DNA of 64,000 nt from Liolophura sinensis (Eukaryota; Mollusca; Polyplacophora; Chitonida; Chitonidae): assembly GCF_032854445.1 (NCBI RefSeq), contig NC_088303.1:31195501-31259500 (forward strand), in the 5' to 3' direction. The notes under the pieces are model-generated. The model worked only from the letters and a program-made list of their open reading frames with translations, searched no databases and was not told where the DNA came from. A program made the position numbers and the translations under genes. This document shows, piece by piece, positions 37,490-50,780 of this stretch (within the stretch, counting starts at the first letter, position 1; every line of letters begins with the position of its first letter).

Positions 37490-39510
37490 ATGACGGGTAA
37501 ATCAGAGCTGAGTACTGAACTGAGTCAGTTGTTAACTGAAAGGTCAGTCCGAGCCGCCGGCTACAGAAAAAAAACAGGTATGAGAGATATAATCGCCTTT
37601 TTTCTCGCCTCTGGTATCTGCTGTTCAGTGGCAATTATACAGAGAATGGCCCAACCTTATTCCCATCCCATCAACGTTTTGGTTTAAGGGCACGGAAATA
37701 TTAGTGAAAATCCGTTGGACACAAAATCAGGATATGATTTCACCAGAGCATAGCACCAGGCATACCAGTTCATCATGCACTTTGATCCTTTAGTAAAAGC
37801 TGTAAGATATGTATACGTTTTGAGACTTTGTGAAAAATGCAGTGGTTTATATGAAAATTGATATGTCTGCTATAACATGCAGGTTTACACGGTTCCTTGA
37901 TTTTATCCTTGATATATACCACACTTACTCAGCTGAAATACTAGTAAGTAGTACAGAATAGTACTTAAATTTACTTCAAATTTTTTACTTGAATTATTAC
38001 TTGAAACCACTACCGGAAGTTATCCAAGCGTTTTGAAAATGATACCTATGACTTTATCGTTTGCCTTTAAACAGTTAGAACTTACGGACGCTTTTTTGCT
38101 TTCTCCGGGCACTCTGGTTTCATCCACGCTTAAAGCCGACCGCCGTCGTAAAAAATCAAAGAGCATTTAGATTCAATCTCCAGGAATAATCCGCTCTGCG
38201 GTAATATACAGGCTGTGTGGCTGTGTGGACTATAAATGTGATGGTAAGTCAATAACGCTCTGCGGCGGGAAGGTATCCGGATCTTAGCGACACATTTTGA
38301 AACGCCACTTTGAAGCTTATGTAAGCACGTAGCTTTTAGAGTTACAATGTTGTTTTGATGCAGTCATAAAAGCCTTTGCAATAACAAATGCTTTAACTAC
38401 TTCTTAACAATAGCTAAGTAAACAGGCTAGCAGAAGTAATCCTTAGTATGATATTACAAGCAATTGTTCAATGTATGATAAATTATCAGATTTTGACGTG
38501 TAAAAAGAGTGCCAAAATGCAACAGAGCACGCCAGACAAAAATTCAATAAATATTTCCAGACAGGATATGGAAATACTTAGTAATCCATCTGTGGTGATT
38601 TAGAGTTGTCTGGCTGCTAAGTGTATTCACGATGGCGGGAGAGAGTGAATACCTGATCGATATATGCATTCAAGTTAGGAACAGTACAAGCCTGTGTGTG
38701 AATGAAAAAGATACAGCGTTAATGCTTATAGCTATGCGATTGCTACACAACATTCCGAACAGTCGGTTACAATTACACGAAAACCTACAAACAGTATAGA
38801 TGGTTTTGTAGTATCTCTTCACACGTATATCTGCGCTATGTTTTAATTTTAAACTTTCCATGGTTTTTTGGTCTGCTATTTGGAAAGTGCTTTACACCTT
38901 CAGTGCGTTCTGAGATACATGTATGCGTGAACACAGCTAGCCATCTTCACACTGTATGACGCGCGATATGTGTGGCAACCGTCTAGTGTAAATACTAACA
39001 CAATTGTCAAGCATAATATGCAACATCAGAACAAAACAGCATCTATACATGTACACAGTTTTGTCAGTGACACGTAGACTTTGCGTTCCTAACAAATCGA
39101 CAGTCGACAGTTTGTGATTTTATGGATTTTTATATATATACTCTGTGTATAAACGTCATCAAGAGATGAAAAAGCTGTTATCCAGAAGGCAATCGTTATC
39201 CCTCCTCCACCCCATCTCCCTCTTCCCCCACCTCCCATCCCACAGTGTAGTTCAATTGTAGCTCTTAACATCCAGGGTGTGTCAAGATTTACCCCATCGA
39301 GTTTCAAATCAAAGTTTAGTGGCTATATGTCGACATTCCGGGCCTCTCCAGTGTTTGTGGAATGGTTAGAAAATAGTAACGATTAGAAATAGCCTCTTCA
39401 AATATATACAGCAGCCATTAAATATGATACAAGCTCACTAGATTCTGGCGATTGCAAGACTCAAAAATGTGTTGCTTGTTCTTAACAAGGTAATTTTGGC
39501 TATATCTGAT
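37490..39510. other. Mostly unremarkable
   Basis: Apart from the SINE-like remnant at 38100-38160, nothing recognised. Confidence 0.5.
38100..38160 (+). mobile_element. Short SINE-like remnant
   Basis: tttctccgggcactctggtt, tcatccacgcttaaagccga and ccgccgtcgta resemble the central part of a related SINE. A similar piece (cggacactctgatttcttcc, acgcataaaacc, cgccgttata) lies at 51690-51740. Confidence 0.4.
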
Positions 39511-39514
39511 CAGG

Positions 39515-39705
39515 TGTTGTCCTTCCTATCAAAACAGTGCGGACATAATATACTCTTATTTACAAAACAGTATTTACAAAATCATAGTTGCAAAGCGGTA
39601 GGAACATAATTGGATCATGGTTGCAAAACAGTGTGGACATAACTGGCTCATAGTTACAAAACCGCATGGACACAACTGGTTCATATAGTTACATAACAGT
39701 AGTAA
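39515..39705. repeat. Degenerate ~38-bp repeat, about 4 units
   Basis: Variants of gttgcaaaacagtgtggaca followed by taactggctcata. Confidence 0.75.
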
Positions 39706-40499
39706 GCAACTTTTAAAATTTCGACAGTGTACCTTGCGCTGTAGCTTCGTAAGCTATCCTTAATTCTTAGAAGTAATACAGAGGTCTACAGCGTTCGTTT
39801 AACAGCATTCGACTTAGCCTTGATATCTTTTATAAAAAATAAATAAACGTATCTCATGTAACATTTGGGTGCACTGTGCAAAAGACAGAAGCAAAGTACA
39901 GCTAACAGCCACAGCACTGTATCAGACCAATTGCCTCAAGCTGGGTACCAAGTAAGGAAGTTTAGCCCATACAAGAATATCGACTTCAGCTTAAGGTTGA
40001 ACTCGTCTCTTTCGACTATTGGGCGATTGCCTTAATATTTCTCTTCTATAACGCTTTCCAGGGAAATAGAACAACGTGCGTTATCAACAATCTGGACATA
40101 TCACATCATTTTTGTGAAAAAATCAAGAAAGCAGAATCAATCTAAAAGCAAACCAGCAACGTCCACAAGATATATGCATGTGATCTCTGTTAAGTTCTCC
40201 ACACACACGGAATAACGGACATTTCCAGTAATTTGGTTATATGACATGTACTTCACTTTTAACTGAGACGAACAGCTCTGTTAGAGGACGGCATTCATAG
40301 TCATTATATCTTAAATGTGGTAACAATTTTGAGTAATTCTAAGCCAATGACACCTTTTAAATTGCGAAAAACACCACGGATTTTTTTTAACCTAATTCTG
40401 CTTCAGGGATGGTGCTGGGGGTGGGGTGGTGATTTGCTACTACTTAAGCATTTACATGAACAGGGCCTCGTGAGTAAAATTCTATAACTAATGTAAATT

Positions 40500-40590
40500 G
40501 ACAATATGCCGCATTTCACTGGTTACGCGTGATCTGTTGCCAAGTAGGCCTACCATACAGTTGCCATGCTCTGGTTTTATTCTCTGTGTT
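40500..40590 (-). repeat. R1 repeat, short reversed copy
   Basis: Plus strand gcgtgatctgttgccaagta and gccatgctctggttttattc are the reverse complement of the R1 start block. The hydrophobic open frame at 40529-40765 begins within it and is probably not a gene. Confidence 0.5.
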
Positions 40591-40599
40591 GTTAGTCTT

Positions 40600-42200
40600 T
40601 TATTACATGCATGTTGCTGCTGTTCTAGCAGTTGGAGATGATATCTTTCCTGTCCTTTATCGTAAGGTGCATCTTTGTTCACTTACTGCAGTTTTGCTGA
40701 TGTGTTGCACATCGGCCATTCATGTCTTGTCTTTCAACCAATCAATAAAGCAAAAACAAAGTTAAGGCAAAAGCCACAACGCCAGCATATGACTATAGTA
40801 ATGCTCTACAGGCGCCAAGAAAAACGGCTTTTTCAACAATCTCGTTAGCTTAGTTAATTTTTTTAAACAAATGAACAAAGCAAAAGCAACAAACTTAAGA
40901 ACAACAGGATACGCAGTATGTGTATTACTTCTAATCCCGACTAATTGAGTACTACCGGTTGATATTTCCTCTTTCGCCCTAGACGTTCGTGACTATGTTT
41001 AATTTGTTGCATGGGGCTCGCAACTCAGCACATCAGCATAAACGAGGATAAGCCATCAGTAAAATCACGTGATATGCTTTCTGTACATAGCACTCAGGAA
41101 ACTTACGCATGAGCTGAAATATGGACGTAACCCACTTGTCTGGATCGTTGCCTCATGCATATGGTGTTTAAATTGTCTACTGGTCAATATGGCCATTAAT
41201 GAGGCTGGCACTACGCATTGAGGAATATTGTTATGTGAGGAGAACACATACTTACTATAATAGGTTACATCGCGGCCCTGCTAGCCAAAACCCGTGCCTT
41301 AAATCGGAGTTGATTGCACCAGTCAATGTCCTATTGATCAATCCCTCGTTGCCTTAGTCGACGTGCTATTTGATTGAACTAAAAGCCTGCATTGCAGAAA
41401 CGACCGGAAATATTTTAACAGCTTTCTGGCCTGGCCCGGATCCGCTTGTTAGCGCATTGGTTTGTGGTCCATAGATTGTCAACAAACGCGGGATTGAATC
41501 CAATTTGAGAGAGGTGGTGGTTCGCAAAAACATGTTGACACTAGATACGAGACCAGGAACCGTCGGTAATTTTAGAGACGCGTGCTGACAAATACGTGCA
41601 GAAATAGACCAAGGTCTGCAAAGCCTGTCAATGCGACGTTGAGCAGTAGCAATATATAATGGAATGTGCCCAAATTAGTACAGTAGTGGCGTGTTTTCAT
41701 TGTATGAAAATGCGGTATAGCCTGAAAGTTTCTTCTGCAGTAAATATAAAGTTAATTTATACGGCTGAGCTGATTACAAGCATAATCAATACTGTATATG
41801 CTCTTGCGGTCGACATTCTAGGATTTCTCGATAAATGAATTAAGTTAAACCAAAATGTTAATGATCGAAATAACAATCGTTAATACTGAAATTACCGCAC
41901 GTATTGTCTTGTACATGTAGCAGTCTATATGATAAGTCGAACACAGATATACACATTCCGCTGAAATAAATTTCCCCCGACTTAATCAACCAATCAAAAT
42001 GCTGATATTCGAAATAATAGTTTCTTAATGGCTACTAAATCAGTGGAAATTAATTTGCCCCGAGTTAGCGGATACAGATTCTATTTTCTCTTTTTTTTTC
42101 GACGGTCAAAATAAGAGAATTTATTTACTTTGTTTTGTTTTTTTGCAGACACAACACCCCACCCTGTTACATAATACTGACAAAGGGCCAAATAGTCTTG
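40600..42200. other. No firm feature; one weak tRNA-like block
   Basis: At 41430-41520, cttgttagcgcattggtttg and, 30 bases on, gcgggattgaatcc resemble A- and B-box promoter elements of a tRNA-derived SINE head. No clover-leaf can be closed confidently, so I do not call a tRNA. Confidence 0.3.
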
Positions 42201-42204
42201 TCTC

Positions 42205-42350
42205 CTTATTCTAACTTCTCAATGCTAAGCGCCAAGCAAAGCAGCAACAAGTAGCATGTTCGAAGTTTTTAGTATGACCAGACCTGGGTTTAAAACACAA
42301 GTCTCCTGACTTCGAGGCAAGCGCTGTAACCATCAGGCCACCGAAGCAAT
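42205..42350 (-). mobile_element. Second tRNA-like SINE family, head part
   Basis: On the minus strand ggtggcctgatggttacagc, gcttgcctcgaagtcaggag and a B-box-like gttttaaacccaggtc resemble a tRNA gene body. It is followed by cttggcgcttagcattgaga, which also occurs in the copy at 56745-56945. Confidence 0.5.
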
Positions 42351-42917
42351 CATCTGTGAATTGGGTAGAATCGCCCTGCGGAAACTGCTTCTGGACGCCA
42401 TAGCAATATTACACCCGTCCTAACTGACAGGCATGTATCGTTCGTACATGCTGCACAAGTGAATGTAGCTAGGCCAGCGACCCCTTTAAGAAACGATACT
42501 AAGCTAGGCTACTCTTAAACCCGTTCGGGAAAGCGAAATCGCTTTATCTGGAAGCATCCCCGTGTACGACGTCAAACTCAGCCGTTCAGTAAATGCAAAG
42601 ACGATAAGTACGGCTTAATACATCGCCATCGTTCCCATGTTACCGGTAACCTTGTCATTTTTTGGAACAGTATCTTATTGGTTTCCCGTAACGAGCTTGG
42701 TAATTCCCCCGACCTGTCATCACGTCAATATTTTTCTTTTGTCAATATGTTAGCTTTCTATGAACCTGTGCTAGACGCTACTGTGTCATTATTAGCCTAC
42801 TACCGTTTCGTCAGACAGCCACATGTAGCGAGCAGAGGAAATGGGAACTAGGGCCCTCTACTAAATACTGTAAATTTGCCTCATAGAAATGTATGAAGTT
42901 TATACGCATAATGGATA

Positions 42918-42950
<33 letters not shown>

Positions 42951-43324
42951 GGATATAACCGTATACTCATTGCTTTTTCAATTGTCCGACAGCGGGCATC
43001 TTTAAGGGTACAGAAAAACGTAGTGTCCTGTGTAGACTTGACAAAAATTAGATTCGAACCTGTGACCCCATTCATCAGGAATCGAACGGTTTAGTAAATC
43101 AGCGATCGACGATCCTTCGAAGTCACGGTGTATAATTACACTAACAAGACTCCAAACATGATTTTGTTACAAACATACCCAACTATAAATATCAAACATG
43201 ATCAAAAAAAAAATCAAACTACATGAACATCTTACCTTAAAACCTTAAATGTCTCACAATATGTTGGTTAGAATATCTGTAAATAACGTATGGTTAAGGA
43301 CTTCGTTCAATAAATAGAGCATAC
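42351..43324. other. No gene recognised
   Basis: Contains an (ATTT)n run at about 42920-42950 followed by sequence that only vaguely resembles the SINE, and a B-box-like tagattcgaacctgtgac near 43050. Confidence 0.4.
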
Positions 43325-43440
43325 GTTATTTATTTATTTATTTATTGATTTATTTGACTGGTGTTTATTCGCCATATTCAGGAGTATATACGACGGCGGC
43401 CAGCAATATGGTGGGAGTAAAAAGGGAAGTTGTAAATTGA
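43325..43440 (-). mobile_element. SINE tail fragment
   Basis: tttatttatttatttattga, ttgactggtgtttattcgcc, atattcaggagtatatacga and cggcggccagcaatatggtg identify the 3' half of the SINE. It ends next to a reversed R1 fragment. Confidence 0.75.
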
Positions 43441-43454
43441 CAAGAGACGGTATT

Positions 43455-43530
43455 TCAACGGTTACGTTTGACCATTTGTCAGATATCGCACTGCCATCGA
43501 TGCCCTGGTTTTACTCTCGTTTATATGATA
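43455..43530 (-). repeat. R1 repeat, short reversed copy
   Basis: Plus strand tttgaccatttgtcagatat, cgcactgccatcgatg and ccctggttttactctc are the reverse complement of the R1 start block. Confidence 0.55.
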
Positions 43531-43683
43531 GGTTCACCTGTGTTTAAAATTTTGATTCTTATTGACAGAGCGACAGTGGAAAATGTGGTATCTTATAAAC
43601 GCAATTTGTTATTGACAATAATGTCGCTTAATGGCATCTGTTTACTGTTTATTTAACACCAAGTTTATTAACTTATTAACCCT

Positions 43684-43727
43684 TTTATTATTATTATTAT
43701 TATTATTATCATTATTATTATTATTAA
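43684..43727. repeat. (TTA)n microsatellite
   Basis: About fourteen ATT/TTA triplets with one ATC interruption. Confidence 0.95.
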
Positions 43728-43729
43728 CT

Positions 43730-44620
43730 TATTGGCTAATCTAACAGTATTGCAGCCATTGAATTTTTGACGCAAGGCATTCAAATGATACTAGAAGTAG
43801 GCATTATCCGACAATCAGTTCTCTTTATCATGGCATGAGCGAAGTCTTACTATGTTTGCGGGGTTTTGTGCATACTTGATGAAACCGTTATTATAACAGA
43901 TTTCGTGCACGTATAATGCTCATGTGTTAACTCCGTTAGCCTTAATCAGTTTAACTTACGACTATGCTCCCATAGTGAGAATAACATACCATTCTGTATA
44001 ATTTCAAGACAGTTTTGCTGAGCAGTTTATTTAAGAGCAGTGGGAAGTTGGTCTGCGTAATAAGGTGTAGTAATTAGTACAGCCTCTGTCATATAGATTA
44101 GCAGCAAGCAGCAAGCTCACAAATGGTGAGAATTTCACGTAGAGTTTAGAGCGTACTCTGCTGGCACAAGTGTCGTCAACACCTCTCTAATCACCTAATC
44201 GTTCGTGTCTAACGGGCACCTTTGACATGTCGCCCTCATTAAAGCTATTTTTCAACTTGTCTCGTAACTGTAACTCGCTGTAGCCAAAGGTGGATTTGTC
44301 GATAAGGAAACATCGTCTACCCAGTAAACTTGTGACCTGCGTTCGCAATACGTGATTTATAAAGTCTTCTTTTAAAATAACATTGTGCCTCGCGAATCTG
44401 AACCACGGAAATATGAAGTCATGCCATAACGTGATCCCTTTGTTGCGTGGCAATTCAAAATGATGCCGGACTTTACGGCAGCTCTACTAGAGCCTCGTGT
44501 TTTATACCCCAGTCTGACACTCCATCGCCTCACAGTCAGACAATATACTGACACTGTAATGATCAATAATTGCGCTTTTCACTAAATGTTGAGCAGCAGT
44601 TTTAAACCTAAACATGTTTG
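43730..44620. other. No recognised feature
   Basis: Two overlapping minus-strand frames at 44187-44566 match no family I know. Confidence 0.45.
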
Positions 44621-44621
44621 A

Positions 44622-44687
44622 TATATTTATTTATTTTATTTGATTGGTGTTTTACGCCGTACTCAAGAATATTTCACTTATACGACC
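44622..44687 (-). mobile_element. SINE tail fragment, abruptly cut
   Basis: tttatttgattggtgtttta, cgccgtactcaagaatattt and cacttatacgacc match the consensus closely. It is then replaced by a 29-bp sequence that also occurs at 57478-57506. Confidence 0.75.
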
Positions 44688-45114
44688 CAGTCGCACTTTG
44701 ATTGCAACTGTTCATAAAGACATCATGCAGATGTAATGAGCATGGCTGCCTTTACGGCCCCTAACCCCAGGTTAAACGGTATTAAATACAGTTCGAAAAT
44801 GACGAGCGTTACAGAACGCAACCGAACAGATTGTGATTCAAAAGTAACAGACGATTACGTCTTTCCCGTTAGTATGTAAGGATCTCATACTACAAGAGGC
44901 GCTATCTATTATGTTACACATGACATGCTGGTCTGTATAAAAGCTGTCTACAAGATAGACGGTTACACTCGGTAACCAGCGCCATCTATGTTGTTAAAAA
45001 CCATATACGAGATAGATATGTACATAAGGATAACAGCGCCGTCTATGTGGTTGATCACAGTGCAGATCGCCAGAGATTCTGAATGCTCTGTCCATACCTG
45101 CCAACGACAGTGTT

Positions 45115-46011
45115 TTACTCATTGTAAAATCTGAGAAACTTAGAACGAAGGCGTTTGATGGAGTATCCTTGACAAACTAGTTTTTGAACTAACGGCTTGT
45201 GACGCAGATTAAAGTCATCACAATTTACGCAAGATCGGACAAATGCTACAAGGCGAGATATGGATAGGCCATATGCAGGATCCGTTGGTATATTGCTATC
45301 CAAATTAGAATAATTTACAATACCAAAATTGAAATTATCCCTTTTGTCGTAAAAGCGGCGTGAAAGGAGACCTTGTTCGTCTTTGTACAGATATAGATCC
45401 AAATAAGATGTACCATCAGGACTATCTGTTGTCTCCATGAAATCCAATGAAGGCGGATAGATTTCCTTCACCGCTTCAGCAATATAGGGGTTATTTAACG
45501 CCAGTAGATCATCAATATACCGCTTGGTAAATGAAAAGGATCGAGCTTTAAAGATATTACTTTTAAGTAGTTTCTGCATATAGTCGTATTCATATGAAAA
45601 CAGGTATAGATCTGCCAAAAGAGACGCACAGTTGGTACCCATTGGAATTCCTATGCACTGTTGGTAAATGGTATACCCCGAACTTCACATAGATGTTATT
45701 GATGAGAAATTCAAGTAATTCAATGAATAATGTAACATCCCATGAGTGGTAGCCTTTATAAATAGCAGAACGAAAGAAAGCCTTATTGCTTCTGACGTTA
45801 ATGTAACGGTGATTTTTTTGATAAGTCCAATATGCGTGAAATCCATGCAAACGTAACTAGTCCTCATCACCTTGCGTTTAAATGTTGAAAGGTCTATATC
45901 AATATAGGACGCAATATTCCTACTATAACACAGAGCTGAATTATAAAAGGCAAGTGTGTCTGGTATGGCAAAATGGTATTTAAACCTGTCAGTTATTGTC
46001 GAAATCCAGCC
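45115..46011 (-). pseudogene. Reverse transcriptase remnant, Penelope-like or related non-LTR type
   Basis: The minus strand carries the core of a reverse transcriptase in three frames. The last 175 codons read cleanly: GIPMGTNCASLLADLYLFSY, then the catalytic box YIDDLL, then SPDGTSYLDLYLYKD, YDKRDNFNFGIVNYSNLDSN and a stop at 45115. Upstream, NKAFFRSAIYKGYHSWDV and LLEFLINNIYVKFG continue in another frame, with a one-base offset near 45680. Before that, STITDRFKYHFAIPDTLAFY to KVMRTSYVCMDF reads in a third frame, switching near 45840. The MGTNCA-LLADL plus YIDD combination is characteristic of a widespread invertebrate RT family that I think is Penelope-like; the subclass is uncertain. No nuclease domain or ends were found, so this is a 5'-truncated dead copy. 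Confidence 0.8.
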
Positions 46012-46019
46012 AGTTATTC

Positions 46020-49000
46020 AAAACATAAGTATACCACTCTCAAAAAGCATATTGTGTATTGTTTTTTGTACACAAGTGTTTGTGTACCTCGCCGCGTAAA
46101 TAAGATGTGCATCACAGGTGCACAATTCGGTACACATTCAAAGTGTAGGTAGATGTTCGTGTGCAAACTTGTTACAATTAATGTGTGCTGGCTGTACACA
46201 TCTTGTGTATTTTTTTGTACACAATTTGCTATTAGAGAGTAATCGCTATAGTCCTTAAACAAAGACTGAAGACAAACAATTTCCAGGTCATTTTTCACAT
46301 TTTGAATAATTAAAAGAGTATGCTTGGGAGAAATTGCTCTCTGAAACGTATGATCAATATTCTTTCTCGGGTCGACCATGATGGTACCTGCACATACACG
46401 TCAGACGAAAACATCAGAGAGAATATAGTTGAATTCATATGCAGATGTTGATAGGGAGATAATGGTGTTGTGCCTCAGTACCGCGCATATCTCACTGACC
46501 CAGATGTTAATCAGTGAAAAATGTTCTCAATGGAAATACGCTGGGTCGGACAATAGAGGCGATGGCCACCTGGTGTCATGCAAAGTTGAACGTCTACTCG
46601 TTTGAAATCAGATAAATGCTTCGGAACGTACTTTCGTCACGACACGCGCCCCAACGCATGAAATTAAGAAACGCCATTTCAAACTATGCGGGTTCTCACA
46701 CAATTTCATCCTGCTTGTCCATCAAATTTATTAACACAGACGTAATAAAGTCACGGGAATAAATAAACAAGACAACATGGACCGAGAAATTTAGGCCATT
46801 GGGGAAAATAATAAGAAATTCGGAAAACAAGTAAACAAAATTGATTTGCCACAGCGCCTCATTTTGACATTTCAACCCTTCCAACCCTTTACTGGTTATA
46901 TATGAACACCCATCTGTATAATAAGAGCTCGAAGTGTAAGAACTTACGCTTTTCTCCTGTTACCAAGGCAGTAATTTTCGATTCGCTCACATTGTCTATT
47001 GAACACCTACAGCTAAAATACGTTTCTCTTTGTCCTCTTACCAAGGCGATACTTTTCTGTTTGCTCACCGTGTCTTCCAGACAGAGCTGTTATGCACATG
47101 AAAAAGCCAAACGCATAATCAATAAATAGACGAACTATATAAAAAACGAAATGTGTCATCTGTTCACGTTGACCGAATGTACAGGTGCTGAACCGTGGCC
47201 TTGGGGTGAAATGTGCATCAGACTACATGGAGGTCAAGGTACGAGTTCGTGTGCAGCGAAGGCCTGTTCCCTTTGTCAGTTTCCGGTCTTATGGGACAGA
47301 CACTAGATTCCCCAGAGCAGTTGATATAGGTACCGTAAGTGTTTACCAGGCCTCTACACTCTCGACAACAGTCGTCCCGTCGACTGGGAAGGCTAACTGT
47401 ATACCACAAATAATAAGAGTGTATAAGCAATGCTGTGAAATATCAGGTGGCCTGACTTAATCACAACCAAACCTCCAGCGGATAAAGTACTGGGCCTGCA
47501 TGGGCTATATATCGTGGGATGGAAATCGATTAGGGTTCAGTGTAAAAGAAAAGATAAATAAAATCGTGTAGGCCTAACCGATGTAAGAAATCAGCCGCAT
47601 GCAATCCGTTACAGAATCTCTAACATTGTAAGCAAGCTGTTACAAATCCACACCTTATTTTTTCTGGATTTCTCTCCTTCTCTCTAATGTCTACTTTTTT
47701 TCCTCCGTGATTACATTAAGACAATAGAGTCACCTCCTTTGTGGTTTCATGGCGCCGTTAAACCTCCGCTCACAGCATGGGACTCGTGATAATGACTTAT
47801 CGCAACGGATGTGATCACGCTCTGCCATTTATAGTTGTATTCTTGTATAAATTTTTTTACGCCCTGTATTATATATCTTTATCAGTGTAGGCTTAATAAC
47901 ATCGCAATGAAATATGTACACTAGCACAGGAAATGCATTAAGACTTCAGAAAGTTTGGCGCTTAAAACTTCTGTTAGAACTTCTACAATATCTTCCTCGA
48001 AAGTGAGAACATATCCCCGTGTCTTCAGTTAATCTGCCCTTTATCTGTGCCACCTCTTACTTTATGTACTTCTTCAATGGAAAACATTTGTGTTAGTGCA
48101 TTTATTCAATAAGTTCTTCGCCAGGGTATCCTAAAATATTAGCTCAAAGAAAACCATCCCTCTTACCAGTTACCATGGAAAATATCCCGGATGCTGCAAG
48201 GTAGCAGCTAGGACAAAAGGGAATAGGATTCGAGTACGCGACTTCATCGGCAAAGGCCAATCAGCCGCTGTGAGAGCCAGAACTGTATTTAACATTTTCT
48301 GAACAAGATGACTGCTTACTCTTCTTCACTTTAACTTTAACATCCGACGACTGATGTGCGAAATCCTTAAATTGTAACCGCTATCAGCATTTCATGTTGC
48401 AGAGTTGGGGATAAGGTACTACAATTGTATCTATGCCGGATGTTCCCATGACCTCCATTACAAGACTTTACTCCTGCATAGGCTCTCATCGCCCCCAGAA
48501 AACAGTGGTCTTTTCTGTTTTATTTGCGGTGTATTGATTTTGTCCGCAGATACCTCCATTGAGAGTAATTACTGTTTCCGGGGGAGATGAAAAGTAGCCT
48601 CAACGGGAAAATCAGACCAATTTGAGGGATTTTGTGTGACCTTTGTGAAGGTTTTAGGCCAATGTTTTAAAGTCATCTTGATAGGACAGACTTCAATTTT
48701 TGATGAGCGATGACGTTTTCGGTACAAACATGGCGGTAGACAATCGAAGATAAAGTGAAGCACACAACATCAACGGAATAATGCCTTCAGGTACATTCGT
48801 ACGATAGGTGTTATGGAGACGTATACTTTTTATATACATCTGGCTTGATCATGTGATATTTCATTACGAAGCCAAAACTTTATTTTGCAGATAACGGTTT
48901 TGTTCAGACTTAAAGCTTAAAGCTTCTTCTGTTAGTTGGTCAGCGTTTGTTGACATCGAATATACTTTCAACAATTTAACGCTTAAGGGCTGGTCTTCGA

Positions 49001-49150
49001 ATGGCGGATGTGACCGTGAGGTGTCATGTAAGCAGGGTTGCAGGATATTACGTTATCCCGTGGGTTACTCTACACATACCGTTTACAGGCTAAGAAAGGT
49101 AATACGCCACGATATGGCCAAACATACCGCCAATGTGACGTAAAATATAA
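46020..49150. other. No gene recognised
   Basis: A 121-codon minus-strand frame (46014-46379) adjoins the RT remnant but carries no motif I recognise. Near 46940-47080 a ~95-bp segment (ctcctgttaccaaggcagta / gtcctcttaccaaggcgata) is duplicated with divergence. A B-box-like gattcgagtacgcgac lies near 48228. Confidence 0.45.
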
Positions 49151-49154
49151 TTAA

Positions 49155-49310
49155 GGCGTACAGCGTAGAGAGAAAAAACAGAGCAGCGACGACAGTGTGA
49201 TAGCTGGCAAATGGTCACGCGTAACTGGTGAAATACGGCCTCTTATCAATTTACCCCAGTTAGGGCTTTATTCTAACTATTCATGTAAATGTTAAACACT
49301 GTTTGGCGTG
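49155..49310 (+). repeat. R1 repeat copy
   Basis: One of the best preserved blocks: gagcagcgacgacagtgtga, gctggcaaatggtcacgcgt, aactggtgaaatacggcctc, ttaccccagttagggcttta and ttcatgtaaatgttaaacac. Confidence 0.65.
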
Positions 49311-50619
49311 CTGTACAGTCATTCATTATTTTAACACCTTCTAAGAGGAAAAAGTCCATGTAATTTTTCCAAGAAATGTGATATACAGTAATGAATGTTT
49401 GGCGTTCTAAATGTGTCAACTGTGAAGACCCTATTAGCGATTGCCAGGCCTCTTAATTTTTTTGTGTTTACAGTTAATCTACATGGAATACTTTTAATAT
49501 ACTGTTTAACATCGCTTTCAAGACTATTCCATTTACTTAGAAGACAGTAATCAGGTTAGTGTGTGGAGAAAGCAGGTCATATCCTGAAGGAAATCCCCGG
49601 AGGAACTCGAAAGATTAACCATCGTGATCAAAAGACGCAGTGTGGTGTGGTGTGTGAGAGTTGGATTGAAGCACGCGATCTTATAAACTCTTATATACGA
49701 GGAAAATAGTATTCAGCTATTCGACAGCTCAGCCAGCGAGTACACGACCCTGACCTTTGATAACTGAAAGTTGAAGCAAAAGAGTGAACTAACTGTAGAA
49801 TCAGATTATGCGATGCATCCCCCACAGCTTGTCAAATCTGTTTTTCTGCTGTAGATGACAAGAGTTATGAAATCTGTTGCCAGTTGCCCTTGAACAACTA
49901 GTTCGTCGATGTACTTCCCGCTATCACCGTAATGATTACACTGATCACCCCGTCCCTTCGTCACTGGGACAACGGTAACTCCCGTGGGGCATGCAGGTTA
50001 ATCTTTACCCTCGACCCAGGAATATGTGACGACACTGATGCCCGTATTAGGTCGACAGGTGTTCATCGGAATTGCATTGATTCCTCCAAGACTTGATTTT
50101 TTGTCTGGCGCTCTCTTGTCGGGAAGACTGCATTAAGCAATTTCCGCCTTGATTATGTCAGCGCCTACTTATGTAACATGATTAGGTATCGACCTGGAAC
50201 CAATCAGGATGTCTTTCTTCGACCTGATTAGGTTCGGAAATCCGATTTGGTTTGTGTTACATTCATTACAGAACATTGCGGTTTGGTTTTCTGTCAGTAT
50301 TGACAGATTTAGTTCCTAATTAAGAAATCGAGAAATGAGACGTTTCGCTATACAAGCCATGCGTTGTTATGGCAACACAGGGTTTCATTAAATCTAGGTG
50401 ATGTACACAACAGTAAAACACGCATTATTATATGATTGGCGACCAGACAAAGTAAGAAAGATGTTAAACAAAAAATTCTAGCTTCGCATCTACATATTCG
50501 TATTCTAACCTTCGCAAATTTTGAAATAATAAGCACAAAATTAAGAGAGAAATGCATAATATGCATCTCACGGGGATATCTAGTGGCATTGTTGAACATT
50601 TTGGAAACCAAGTAAAGTA

Positions 50620-50780
50620 TTAAAGACTTACAGCATAAAGAGTGAAAACAGAGGAGCGACGACAGTGTGATGATTGGCAAATGATCTTCGGTGAGACACG
50701 TCCTCTTGTCAAAATATCTCAAATATTTATGCATTTTATTCTAGCTGTTCATATAAATGTTTAAATAGCATAGCAAAGTA
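50620..50780 (+). repeat. R1 repeat copy
   Basis: Contains gacttacagcataaagagtg, gaggagcgacgacagtgtga, tggcaaatgatcttcgg, ttttattctagctgttcata and aatgtttaaatagc. Confidence 0.65.

Noticed and set aside
40529-40765. 78-codon hydrophobic plus-strand frame
   Set aside because: Its first part is a reversed R1 repeat copy, and no domain is visible.
41430-41520. Another tRNA-like block
   Set aside because: Only box-like similarity; the stems do not pair convincingly.
42205-42350. A possible tRNA gene on the minus strand
   Set aside because: A- and B-box-like segments are present but a proper clover-leaf does not close, and the downstream text is shared with another SINE copy, so a SINE head is the better reading.
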